This document shows, piece by piece, positions 45,229-56,686 of a stretch of DNA of 64,000 nucleotides. The first letter of the stretch is position 1, and the number at the start of each line of letters is the position of its first letter. The DNA lies in assembly GCA_027924645.1 (NCBI GenBank), contig BSBN01000233.1, forward strand, positions 11,116,501 through 11,180,500, written 5' to 3'. This DNA comes from Cunninghamia lanceolata (taxonomy: Eukaryota > Streptophyta > Pinopsida > Cupressales > Cupressaceae). Position numbers and translations under genes: made by a program. Under the pieces are notes generated by a model, which saw only the letters and a list, made by a program, of their open reading frames with translations, made no database searches and was not told the DNA's origin.

Positions 45229-47399
45229 CTAATTTTTAGCAAGTTTTCGTTGTTGAATCTTTCTAGAATAGTAACAAGAATCATCATGTACCATCTTACT
45301 CGTCTATATAGGTTGTTGTTCTTTTATTTCTGATGCATTTTAAATATCTCCTAATCCATATAAGGATAATGGAGGAGGAACCTCAGCATAAATTCCATTT
45401 CTTCTTGGATGAGGTGAATTATCTGCTTATTTCTTATCGACTTCAATCATACCCACAATACTATCATAGTCCAATTAATCATCCTCGTCTACTTCCACTA
45501 AATCTTGTTCCACCATATTATTTTTGGTATGATTAGGAAAAAGGATTAGTGAAGATTTGTAAATTCTGATTCAGTAGAGCAACTGACTTATTTCCATTAT
45601 CATTCACACCCGATACCTGGATGACCTTTGAATCAATAAGGTCTTGTATTTCATGTTTAAGACACATACATCATTTAGTGTCATGTCCTTACATATGATG
45701 ATAATGAAAATAGCATTAGCATCGAAGTAAGGTCCTTGTTTACTAGGATCAACAGGCTTGATCAGGGGAAGCTTTAGAATGTTATTACTCACAACTTGAT
45801 TCATGATAGAATGATAGGACTCAGATATCAGAGTAAACTATCTTGGTTGATATGATGGTTTCTTTGGATTATTTATAGAAAACACATTTGTATTTGGTCC
45901 ATTGATCTTGATGAAACCCCTATTATTGTTCCTTTTAAATTTTTTTTGTAATGATTCGCCCATGGATTGACCACCTTGAGCCAATGAGTTTTGGTTTTCA
46001 TACTGACTAGACGAAAGTTGATAATCACGAAGAGTGGTGCATAAATGTTGAAAGGAGTTATACTTCATTAAGAGGATCTTATCATGAATATTAGGTTGTA
46101 AATTTGTAATAAATATCTTCTGAACATCCTCATCTTTCATTTGATATTGAATCTGTGAATAAAGTCCTTGATACTGACTAATGAATTCAGTCAACTTTTC
46201 TTTGGGACCTTGTTTGCATTGAACCAAGTCAATAAGAGTGACTTGGGGTCTGATGTTTTCTTTAAAATGTTGTAAAAATTGATCAATCAACTGTGAAAAG
46301 GAGTGTATTGAATTCAGAGGTAATGAGCAAAACCATTCTAAAGTAGTATCTTTGAGAGATTGTCGGAAAAGTTTTGCTAACAAATCCTCTTCAAAATAAA
46401 AATCACTACACAGTTGTAAATGCTGCCACATGAATATTGGGATCACCTTTTCCACTATATTTTTCAAAGCGAGGAGTCTCAAACCTCTCAGGCATAGGAG
46501 TTCTCAAGATTGCATAGGATAATAGATTATGGGCATGATATGTTGGTAGACTAGGCTATGAAGAATTTGTCAAGTTTGTTACCTTCTGTTGTAAAGCAGT
46601 CATGCCCTGTAAAAGTTGGTTTAAAATGGCATCATTGGGAGATGTGGATTGTTGTGAGGAATTGGAACCAAGGTGAGGAGGTGTTTGAGATTGAGATACA
46701 ATATGTGAAGGTTGAGAATATGTTAACGTTGGTTGGCCATAATGATAGGTGGAAGATGGTTGCAAATATGTAATAGGTAGCTAGAAATGAGTGGAATAGA
46801 TAGGAGGTTGAGAACAATTATTCATAGAAGATGTCCCTTTAGGAATCAAATTTTTATAATTAAATCCAACAACTTTGTAATTAGTGCCATTAGATACTCC
46901 AATATCAGTGGTAGCATTACTACAAACATTCGCATTGGTTGTTAAGACCATTGATGTAAAAGTGGATATTCCTGTATTTGGTATAGGTATGGAAACCTGA
47001 GTATGAGATGGTGATAAAGTATTATTTATCATTTGCACACATTCAGTTACTAGCATGATATTGGTTTGTACAATATGTGCTAGACCACGAAATGCATTAA
47101 CACCATCTTGTCCTTCTTTTATTAATTCTCTTGTATTATGAATTGTAGGAACGACTTCTTCAGCTATTCTCTCATTTTCCATAAATGTTTGAAATTCAAC
47201 TAGGTCTTTATCCAACTTTTCTATTTGCTTATCAGATACATATCTTGTTTCCTCAATAGTGTTATCAACATCATGAAAATTTTGTTCTTTAATTGAGGTT
47301 GGAGGATGTGTAATATTTTGCACAATTTGAGTTTCTCCCTTTATAAAGGTGTCTAAAGTGCCAACTTCTTCAAGAGCACTAGATCCCATTAATCTTTTA
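45229..47399 (-). pseudogene. gag: Gag of element D (Tat/Ogre-like), broken
   Basis: Likely start M-G-S-S-A-L-E-E at 47399, as in element C. An acidic helical region (to about 46900), an N/S/T-rich region, a Gln/Pro/Tyr spacer (46765-46600), the gag domain (about 46510-45950) with P-E-R-F-E-T-P-R-F-E-K-Y-S-G-K-G-D-P, E-W-F-C-S-L-P and K-E-K-L-T-E-F, and a Cys/His cluster (about 45710-45660) with G-H-D-T-K and C-M-C-L-K-H-E-I-Q-D-L. Ends at TAG 45231-45229. Breaks: TAA after T-H-F (46781), TAG for Gln near 46556, and a frame change with double stop near 46420. The frame is open upstream of the ATG to 47521 with a hydrophobic stretch. Confidence 0.8.
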
Positions 47400-47544
47400 C
47401 TTATTTTCAAAGGGATATTGTTTTTAGGATAGAATGTCATAAAGCTTATACAAAAGCATACAACACATAATGCACAAACTAAGAGAACCAATCCTAGGAG
47501 AAGGATATGATTGTCAACCAAAATGCTTGGTTTTTTGTACTCTT

Positions 47545-48245
47545 TTCAATGCCAATGAATGAAACAAAAGATGTTGTAAGGATTTGAGTCAAGGGAAGAA
47601 ATTTATATGTCTAATATCAGTCCAAAGAAGCAATATAATCACTCTTAACACACTCTTGATGCAAATCCCAGATAATGCCAAGTCAAAATATAGCAAAAAT
47701 ATGTCAAAATAGGCACTTTTTTCACCAAAATTCAATGCAAAAAAGCATAACAAAGGGTGTTGTGAGGAAAAAGAGGATGGATAGAAAATAATATTAAAAA
47801 TAAAATTCACTTGGTGCCAAAATACCCAACACAACACAATTTTAGCACCACTTAAGGTCAAACCCTAGTGAAAATATAGCAAAATATGTAATTTTTCATG
47901 GTTTTTCAACTCCAAGACCTAGAAAAAGGGGTGTTGTAAGGAATTTTAGGAGGTAAAGAAAAGAATATCAATAATATCAGTCACCTCAATCCATAAAATT
48001 AATCACAACATGCTTGGAGTGCAAACTAGGTCAAACCCTAGGGCAAAAATGGTCAAAATGTGTAGTTTTTTGCCAAATTTTCACTACAAGAGCCTGTTAA
48101 AAGGGTGTTGTGAAGCTTTTTATGAGGGAAAGAGAATTAATATGCTAATAATAGAAAATTAATTTTCAAAATATCCTTCACAACGCACATATAGTGCAAG
48201 TTTGGAGAGTCAATAAAGCCAATTTTAGTGAAAATTGTTGTTTTT
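47545..48245 (-). repeat. Leader tandem repeats of element D, about 4 units of 175-185 bp
   Basis: Units start near 47545, 47731, 47903 and 48078. Each has a GTGTTGT(G/A)A-G block and, 80-100 bp on, a variant of TTCACAACA that can pair with it, then CAAACCCTAGTGAAAAT-like words. Confidence 0.65.
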
Positions 48246-48897
48246 GAAGCCCTACGTTTGAGATCTTGAGACAAAATTCTATGTGAATATTTTGAAGTCT
48301 GATTTATGATGAAATTGACTTACTCTCAGATCTGAAAATGATTTTCAAGCATTAACATGCAAAATTCCCATGCAAATTTAATGAAAATGCCTCAAAATTG
48401 CTAGTTTTTGTTGAAATTTTCTATGGAAAAATGCAAATATTTTAAATCTAAATGCAAATTCACACTAAAATAAAAGACTAAAGCCAAATGAAAATTTGAA
48501 TGAGCCTCTAAAATTAGTATAAAAATATGATAAAAGATTTTCCCTACAAACCCTAGATTTTGGAATTACTAGGTTATATAAAATTGTCAAAATTTCCACA
48601 AAACCCTAGCAATTAAATGATGAAAATGCAATGTAAATTTATGATTTTTTGGATTTTTATTAATTTTATATCATATTTGATGTAAAAATAATGAATTAGG
48701 AAAATTTAGGAAGAATTGATGTAATTTTGTAAGCCAAACAATACAATTTTTCTGTATTTTTCCAATTTTTCAATTTGTTTGATTTTTTCTTGATGCAATA
48801 AAATAAATGACCAAATGAATGAATGAAATCACACCAAATATGAAGAGAAACACTCAGAAAGTTGCAATTTAAGTCCAAAAACATGGGTTCAGCAAAA
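48246..48897 (-). other. AT-rich leader of element D
   Basis: Non-coding, with many TTTTT and AAATT runs. The LTR-proximal end reads TTTTGCTGAACCCATG on the minus strand; the homologous place in C reads TTTTGGTGAACCTGTG, a possible primer-binding site. Confidence 0.5.
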
Positions 48898-50154
48898 TAT
48901 TTAGGGTAAAATTGGATTTTGTTAAACTTTGTTGTTTAGATGTTAAAATCCTCCTTTCACCCTAACATTAAAGGATCTAGGGTTGAGTGGTGAGCACTAT
49001 CATACCCTAGGTCACTTGAAAATGAAGGGAAACTTTGATTAGGGAATTCAATTATTAATTTTCCTTCTCTTATGTCTAATTAACCATTAAAACCCCAATT
49101 ATGCAAATACGACAACAAATTGATGAAAGATAGAAAAAGATCTTGCAGACGGGAGTAAAATGACAAATCATAGAATACCTATTTTTGGGTTCTGAGGCAA
49201 ACTAGTTAAGGACATTGGTGCAAGCACCCAAGTCCAAGGTACCTAATTTTTTAAGGAATATGGGCCTCCTTACAACACTAATCAGCCCTGTAACTTTTGT
49301 TTCCCAAAATTTGTCTATAGAGGACACTGTTGCGGGCGTCCTAGTCCTTGAAGTGCTCTTTTGTCTGACTTTTCTTCAGATCCTAAATCCTTGATGCTTG
49401 CCACTCCTTCCTATAACTCCACTTTTTCCAAATGCGACACCTGTAACCTGCAATCACAAGACTTGGTTTGGGGGTTGTGGTGTTTAGAGGCTTGCCTCAG
49501 TCAAGCCCCGGAGGACACTTAAGTCTTCGAACACCATTGTCAGATAAAGAGTGCATGCTTTTGTGAGGCAGAGGCAAAAAATAAAGGAATCAATGATAAA
49601 AACACAATATTATTTCACTTTGTAGTGAAGCTCTCATGGAGGAAGATGCTCTTCATGCCATGAGAAGATTGATGCTCAAATATGCAAATATCAACACACA
49701 AAACATACAAGTCTGCTTTTGCAACACAATAGAAAGCCTTGAATCACCTTGAGAATGCAATAGCTTGCTAGTAATCATCTAATTAAAATATATTTTACAA
49801 ATGAATGCCTAATCATGCTTATATATGCACCTATAAGCATTCCTGACAAGATTTTAAAACTCAAACTTTACCGTGTCGGCAAAAGAACCAACTAACGGTC
49901 ATAAACCGACACCCAAAAATTAGGGCTGCCCCAAAATAGGGCAGGACTAGGGCACGGGTGCCCAAGTCCTCCCCCTATATTTTGGACAGGGTACATCTCA
50001 AGGGGTCCACCTAGGTCCAATTTGCCATGGAACCTAGGTCTCATTCCATTGGGATAATAAAATATGAACTAAAATGTCCTAAATGCATGCTAAAGACCTG
50101 GGAGCTAAACTTTATGAGGGAAAAGCCCCCAAGGGAACATTTTTTGACATTACA
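48898..50154 (-). repeat. 5' LTR of element D
   Basis: 1257 bp; differs from the 3' LTR at roughly 6 per cent of positions in the part compared by eye. TATA at 49828-49819. The 26-nt motif lies at 49210-49235, 49322-49347 and 49944-49969. Confidence 0.93.
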
Positions 50155-50312
50155 CTAACTTTGTGGTCTTGCAAGATTACAGACTTGGGGGATTCTTCCT
50201 CTTGTGCGATAACACTTTAGCTTCCTCTATAGTATCCTTTTGGATATCCTTTTCATGATTGATGTATTTACTTTCCTTTAGTTGCATATACATGTAGTGT
50301 CATATGGCCACT

Positions 50313-50327
50313 AAAGTGGGGGCTAAA
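50313..50327 (+). other. Polypurine tract of element G
   Basis: AAAGTGGGGGCTAAA on the plus strand next to the LTR at 50328; same sequence as in D and E but opposite orientation. Confidence 0.8.
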
Positions 50328-51821
50328 TGTTACGTTGTAAATTGTCCTCCTATATGGAATGGTATAATTTCTCACAGTTTAGCTCCTCTCCTTTGGTGTC
50401 CTGTTAGCCTATTTATTTCTAACCTTCCTAAACCCTGATTGACCTATGTCTAACTGAAGAAATGTCGTATCTGAGATAACTAATGACTGAACCTAGAAAT
50501 AAAGTTTGGATTTGGGACTTCCTAGACCCCCTTAATAATCAAAAAATCATGGCTTGGGCTTGGGCACTCACGCCCTAGCCCTGCCCCATTTTCTAGGGTT
50601 TTGAATTTTGGTCAGGTGTCAGTGCTTGCCATGCACCTTGGGATTCCATTTTCAAAATTTTGTTTTCATGTGATGTTGACATGTTATTTCAAATATTTGA
50701 AATTCCTAAGGCTAGATATTTAGAGACATTTGAAAATTATTTTATCATATGTACAATCTATATGCAAGATTTCTATGCCAAAACTCTACCAAATTTGATA
50801 TTGAATAATAACAATTTGTTGAAGCTCTTGGATTTATTTGAAGTTGCTATCATGGAGATATTCAATGGAGATTAGTTATCAAGATCTTGAGATTATCTTG
50901 CTCTTCCTAGGGTTTGTACAACCTTTTGTATGATCAGGAGAAGGGTTGAAGCCTCTAACATTGAGCTTGGAAATCCTCTATGGATATGGTTGCTTTGCCT
51001 TCTTGTTCTACAGGTCTTCATTGCTCTCATCTCCATGAGATGATGTTATTGTTGTTTCATTGAGTGGAGCAAGGTGTTTCTCTTTCCTTGATGCTTGAGT
51101 CATCTAGGGTTTTACATTTTCTACATGCACATTTGTTAGATGAGCACACACATCTACAAATCTTTATCATTGGCTATTGTTGAGGTAGGAATACCAAAAA
51201 TGGGGCTTGACTGAGGCAAGATCCTATATAGCCACAACCATCTTTCTCCTCCTTTTGCATGTGTAGGTTACAATCGATGAGATCCATCAGAAAGGAGTGG
51301 TAGGAATATGGATATTGCAAATATAGTTGTCACAAAATTTTGAATTTTGGGATTGCAGAACTTCTAGGGCAAAGGGACTCATGCCCAAGCCCACCTAAGA
51401 ATTTTCTTTAGGATCTAAGGACCTCCAGAGATTATTTGATACTTGGTGCAGAAGATTCTGATAGATGGAAACCTTCAGGGCAAAGGGACTAGTGCCCTAG
51501 TCTAATAGGACACCATTTTCTAGGTGCATATTCTCTGTACCTCTTACTTTATATTTTTTTATTTTTTTGCCTGAATCTATGTTTGAAACCTGTTTATTAT
51601 GGTATAGTTAATGAATTAGGGTTTTATGCTTAGTGAACACAATAAGCTTATAAAAACCTGATTTAGAGATTTACTTAGTTATAATAAGCAGAAAAAAGGA
51701 ATCTAGGAAATCAATAGCTTACCCTAAGCTTGTTTCTTACTTCCCTAATGTTTAGCAAGAGAAAGTGTGGGACTTGATTCGGCTAGTTGAACTATCATTA
51801 TCCTATATTTTCCACTAAACA
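50328..51821 (+). repeat. 3' LTR of element G (same family, plus strand)
   Basis: 1494 bp; starts TGTTACGTTG after the PPT and ends CACTAAACA. It shares the block GGGGCTTGACTGAGGCAAG (about 51203) and GTAGGTTACAATC with the reverse complement of the D LTRs. The 26-nt motif lies at 50556-50581, 51367-51392 and 51478-51503. It is longer and more diverged than the other LTRs. Its internal part is cut off by element D. Confidence 0.75.
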
Positions 51822-53260
51822 AAAAGAATGAAGCAAGAGGTACAAAGAAAGTAACTTAGCATTGGTGGATATGGGAGTAGTGTCCAAGGAAGTGTAAATT
51901 GTGAAGTGGAAGGGATTTTAGAGGTAAATGGAGTGGGGAGAATATCTGGAATGGAGGAGGAAGGGAGAGTTTTTGAAATAGAGGAAATGGGAAGAGTAGA
52001 TGAAACAATAGAAGTGGAAGTGGAAGAAGTAACTGCAGGTATGGTAGGTGCTATAATTGGTGTGGGGATAGGAATGGGAATTGCAATTGTTGTAGTGAAG
52101 AGGGGGAAGATGGAATAGGAGTTTGATGTGGTAGGGAAGAACAAGGTTGAGATATAGAGGAAGGGATAGTGGAGGTTGGATGGAAGATGGAGATGTGGAT
52201 GGATATCTAGATGGAGGGAGAAGAAGAATGCATTAGAGAAATAGGAGATGGTGGTGGTTGAGGTGAAGGAGGTGGAGAATGGATTGGTGAGAGGGGGGCT
52301 TCTCAAATGCATTGATAGAAATATCATTCTTCTTCCTCTTCTTCCTCGTCATTTGAGGCTATGGGTTCTCTTCAAGTTCATTCTCCATTACATCTTTCTT
52401 TCTTTTATATATTTGTTATTGTGGAGGAGGTTTATTTCTACCTCTCATTCTAGGTGTTGCATTATCATACTTCTTTTCTTTACCTTTTCTCTTTGGGAAA
52501 TGGAGTTATTCATCCTCCTCAATCCTTTCATCATCCTTTTTAATTTATTTCCTTTTTTCCTTAGAGGATTCTTCTTCTTTCTCCTTCTCAATGGTTGCTT
52601 CTTCTACTTCCTTTTTCTTCTTTTTCCTTTTGGGCTTATCCTTAGTGAAGGTTAGTTGGACTCCATATTCAACTAGTTCAACAACTTTGTTGTTAACCCA
52701 TATTTTGCTATATCTAATGGCTTCCCTCATTATTTCTTCTAGGGAGGTTACTTCCTCTTTAGACCAATTTGGTGGAGGAATGGGGTCATTGAACACTTTG
52801 TTATATTCACTTTATTGAAGCACCTTTCCATCATTTGACACTTGTTCAGGAACTAGGTATATATTGAACATATTCATATAAAATGTAGATAACCTATAAT
52901 ATCTTCTTCTCCTCACTTCATGTTCATCTAGACAATTAGCCCAGAAGTCCTCTAGATCAGGGTACATGTTGATATTCCTTCCCTACCAATTGCTCCATCT
53001 TTCCATGTAAGTCAAAACTTACTCTGGCATTGTAGAAGTAAAAATTATGGTTCTAGATCTTTGAATCTAATTCTTTGGCTGAGGAGAAGGAAGGGAAATA
53101 ATACATACCATCACCTAAAATCAAAGGGAATTGAACCCCTACTCTATTCTTCTCAATTAAAAGATATTGAGACTCACAAATTTGTCTGGTCACCTCTAAC
53201 ATTATGATATTATCTATGGGATATTTGGGTAGATTGTATGTTGGACTAGTAAACAATGTG
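51815..53260 (-). pseudogene. Family P coding remnant, copy 3
   Basis: Minus strand. From about 53256: R-Q-I-C-E-S-Q-Y-L-L-I-E-K, F-P-L-I-L-G-D-G-M-Y-Y-F-P, then V-S-F-D-L-H-G-K-M-E-Q; after 52800 N-D-P-I-P-P-P-N-W-S-K-E-E-V; then a Lys/Glu-rich run (52620-52545) and a Ser/Thr/Pro/Ile-rich spacer (52300-51850). The Lys/Glu-rich segment followed by a Ser/Thr/Pro/Ile spacer parallels copy 2. The start equivalent to M-K-Y-E-F is not present here. Stops and frameshifts are frequent. Product unknown. Confidence 0.45.
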
Positions 53261-53523
53261 ATAAAAATTGTGACATGAATTTAAAAGGTACAATTTGCCA
53301 TATCACAAGGGAGACTACTCATCTCGTAATTAAATTCATTCAAATTGGGTCTAAAATGCAAACTTTCCATTTTTCCAAAATGCATAAAACCATAAAACCC
53401 CAATTTCACCATCAATGGTTTCTTTGCAACCTTGAATTTTTTCATTTTCTAGAATACAAGATCTATAAAAAATCAAATGGCAACCCATTATCATAAATAT
53501 GCTCAACATTCATAATATACAAT
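53261..53523. other. Unassigned stretch left of element E
   Basis: No motif recognised. ACAAT at 53519-53523 would be the left target duplication of E. Confidence 0.35.
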
Positions 53524-54769
53524 TGTTATGTAGAAAAAGAGGGATTTTGTAATGAGGTTGATAGTTCAGTGAGATCCTCCTTTTGCTACATACATTCAAG
53601 GACATTAAACCAAGTTGAATCACAACTTGTGTAAGATGAATCAACTACAGGTTTGGTGTGACTTGGAATGATAAGGAAATTTGGAATTTGTTGATTAATT
53701 TGTTAAACCTTAGTCTGATTAAGCCAAAAACCCTAATTATGTAAAATCAGAAAAAATAGATAAAACCCGACAAATGCTCACACAAGAAGACACTAAATGT
53801 AGATTAGACACATACTAGATTTTAGGTTTCAGGAGGTGGAAACTTCGGGGACAAAAGAGCGGGTGCCCTTGTCCAATGTGCTTTTTCTGAGAGCTTCTTG
53901 ATATTTTCTACTACAAACTGCAACCAGTTCAGAGATTCCTGATAGTGCTAAATTGAGGGACAAAAGAGTGCATGCCCTTGTCCTTTTAGAGTTCTTTTCT
54001 ATTATTTTATTCAGATCTAGATTCTTTCAGCTCTGTACTGACCTCTTGCAACTCCTCTCCACATAATCTAACACATGTAACCTGCAATCACAAGAGAGGG
54101 TTGGGGGTTGTGGTGTTTAGGAGCTTGCCTCGGTCAAGCCCTGGAATGACATTCAAGCCTTCCAACACCATTGTTAGATAGAGAGTGTGTCCTTGTAGGA
54201 TAGAGGAAAAAGCAATGATAAGATAAATGATTGAAACACAAAGTAAATGTCACCTCGAAGGTGAAGCTCTCATGGGGAGATGAAGATCTTTCATGCCATG
54301 AGGAGATGGCTTAATGAAGACAAATCTACAACAAACATGAACAAACACAACACAACACTACTCTACAACATAATGAAATCCTTGAGTATCCTTAGCATAA
54401 GATCACAAGTTCACATTATCCAGTTCTAGTTAAAATGAAGTCCTAAACATGTTTATATATGCATTCTCACTAAACATTCGTAATTCAAATTGAATAGGTC
54501 GACAAAGGGAGACCTTTTAATGGTCTCTTTGTGGTCATTTAAAATTGGGACCCCAACAAAATAGGGTAGGACAAGGGCATAGGCACCCTTGTCTAGGGAC
54601 CTATTTTAGGGCCTATTAAGATTTAGGATTCACCCCTAGGTCCCATTTCACATGGGTTTTAGGGGATTTTGGTTCGGGATTGATTTTTAACATGCATGAT
54701 TAAATCTAAAGGACCTGGGAGCTAAACTTAGGAGGTAAAAGTCCTAGGGAGACATTTTACGACATAACA
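53524..54769 (-). repeat. 3' LTR of element E
   Basis: 1246 bp; minus strand starts TGTTATGTCG and ends ATAACA. TATA-like CATATATAAAC at 54461-54451. The 26-nt motif lies at 53849-53874, 53958-53983 and 54569-54594, here with GGACAA/TTGTCC arms. Confidence 0.85.
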
Positions 54770-56686
54770 TTTAGCCCCCACTTTAATGTATGTATGATCT
54801 TATGACCCATACATGCATTAAAGTATGGTTAAAAACACATCAAACATGCCAGGCACTTGAAGCTAAGGCATACACCAAGATTGAGGAATTGTTTCTAGCC
54901 CCCAATCTTAGGTAAGAACTAGCAAACACATCATAGACACACAAAACACAGAGGATATAGTAACATGCATGTAAAACATAGAGAAGTAACATACATGTAA
55001 AACATGGAGAAGACATGAGAGCAGTCATGCAAAACACGATATACACTGATATAACATTTTCATATATATGTGCATGGAAACAAAATTGCAACATAAAACC
55101 CTAAGTGTGGGTGGAGACCACACAATGGGGGAAAACACACCAAACAAACCTCAAAGGTGGGTGGAGCTCATCACTACACACACAAGAGGGGAAAACATGC
55201 CATTCAAAGCCCAAGTGGGGGTTAATCACACAAGGGGGAAAACAAATAGAAGACACACAGAATACATGAGAACCGCATAGCATGCCAAAGACATACTATA
55301 TGTCTTAAACATGACAAACAAGGGTGATGTAAGGAGTTTATTGCTAAGTCCCACCATCTCAAACATGCTACAGCCACACCTGACGGTTGGACTTATGCCA
55401 CAACAACCACCAAAGACACGCTTAAGGGAGGATAGTCTCAAGATCAAACCTCATCTCCATGGAGGACTTTCGAAATAAAAGGATGTGCACTAGATCAAGA
55501 GATATACCATCCAGCTTTCTATAAAAGGGCTTTTGAATAAAAGGATATGCACTAGCTCAAGAGATACACTATCCCACCTCTGCAAAGGGTTTCTTTGATA
55601 AAAGGATATGCTATCCTGCCTGACAGAGAGGGATTTTTTCTTGCAATATAAATAAAGATGTGTATTCATGCTAAAGATACAACATCCCACCTCATGGGGA
55701 GGGCTTACAAACATGCTTCGTTAGTACCATAATCATCAAACAAATATCATTATATATGCGCCCACCTTAAGGTGGTTGATGTTGTGTACCGATATCAAGA
55801 ATGTTAAGGTAGAGAGAAAACACACAAGGGAACAAGAGATTTCACAAAGTCGATGCCCCCAAGGAAAAATGTGCTCACGATTGCTAAATTTTCCCACAAA
55901 CATATTGATTTGATATGCTAAGATAAGATAACAAGAGAGGTTAGAAATATTACTCTAATATAACAACCAAAGCAATTCATTAAAGCTATGCATGAAGACA
56001 GTCACATCAAGGACCAAGGATATATTGCAGGTTTGGTGCTGATTATAACTGTTGGGCTATACTACAGATACCTCAAAATTGAGTGTAGCAATAAGGTGAG
56101 ATACCAATCAAAGTGTGCAAGAGTAGATTGAGCGGATTGTAAAATGTTAGTCACAAGAAATTCCATAAGATGAAACATCACACGGAGTGATTCTACTAGT
56201 CAAGCGTCATATATATATATCAACCCCATCTTCATGTATGGACTAGGTATTTTTTTGCTTACTCACTGAAGGGACACTCATCCATATCAGTATTTGTTTG
56301 TTTTCATCATCCGTTGACTAGGTAGAGTCACTAGAAGAATGTAAAAAATAAAAAGAGAGAGGAGAATAAGTGCTTTAGGAACACCATGTAGGATGATGCC
56401 CCTAGGTCATCAACTACAATGCTATGTCCCTAAGGCACAACACACAATAATAAAAATAGAGGAGAAGCCAGATAGAAGAATGATGAAACAAATAGAAGGA
56501 GGGTCATAATAGAGGTGGTTGAGCCTGGTATCCTTGAACTTACAAGAGTATTAAGGGTCATCCCAAGAGACCTAAACAACACAGAACACATCATGGGGGA
56601 ACACAACACAATTATATTGCTTCCTCCTAGAGAGAAACTAGAATAGGTGCTACAATGAGTGTGGCTTAGGGATGGAGAGATACTTA
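54770..56686 (-). other. 3' tail of element E
   Basis: Non-coding. Starts at the PPT (54785-54770). It contains the segment conserved with C and D after the splice acceptor (around 55850-55910), but the acceptor TTGCAG itself is changed here; ATCTTATCTTAG at about 55928-55917 is an alternative. Confidence 0.5.

Larger units (their letters stand above)
42025..50154 (-). mobile_element. Element D: complete gag-only Tat/Ogre-like LTR element
   Basis: 8130 bp on the minus strand. LTRs 42025-43281 and 48898-50154 are both 1257 bp, with the 5-bp target duplication CTAAC at 42020-42024 and 50155-50159. Order from its 5' end: LTR, leader with about four tandem repeats, gag (47399-45229), candidate intron (45014-44297), a 1-kb untranslated-looking tail, PPT (43297-43282), LTR. 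No protease, RT, RNase H or integrase motif was found in any frame. It fits the description of terminal-repeat elements that carry only GAG (TR-GAG). Confidence 0.88.
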
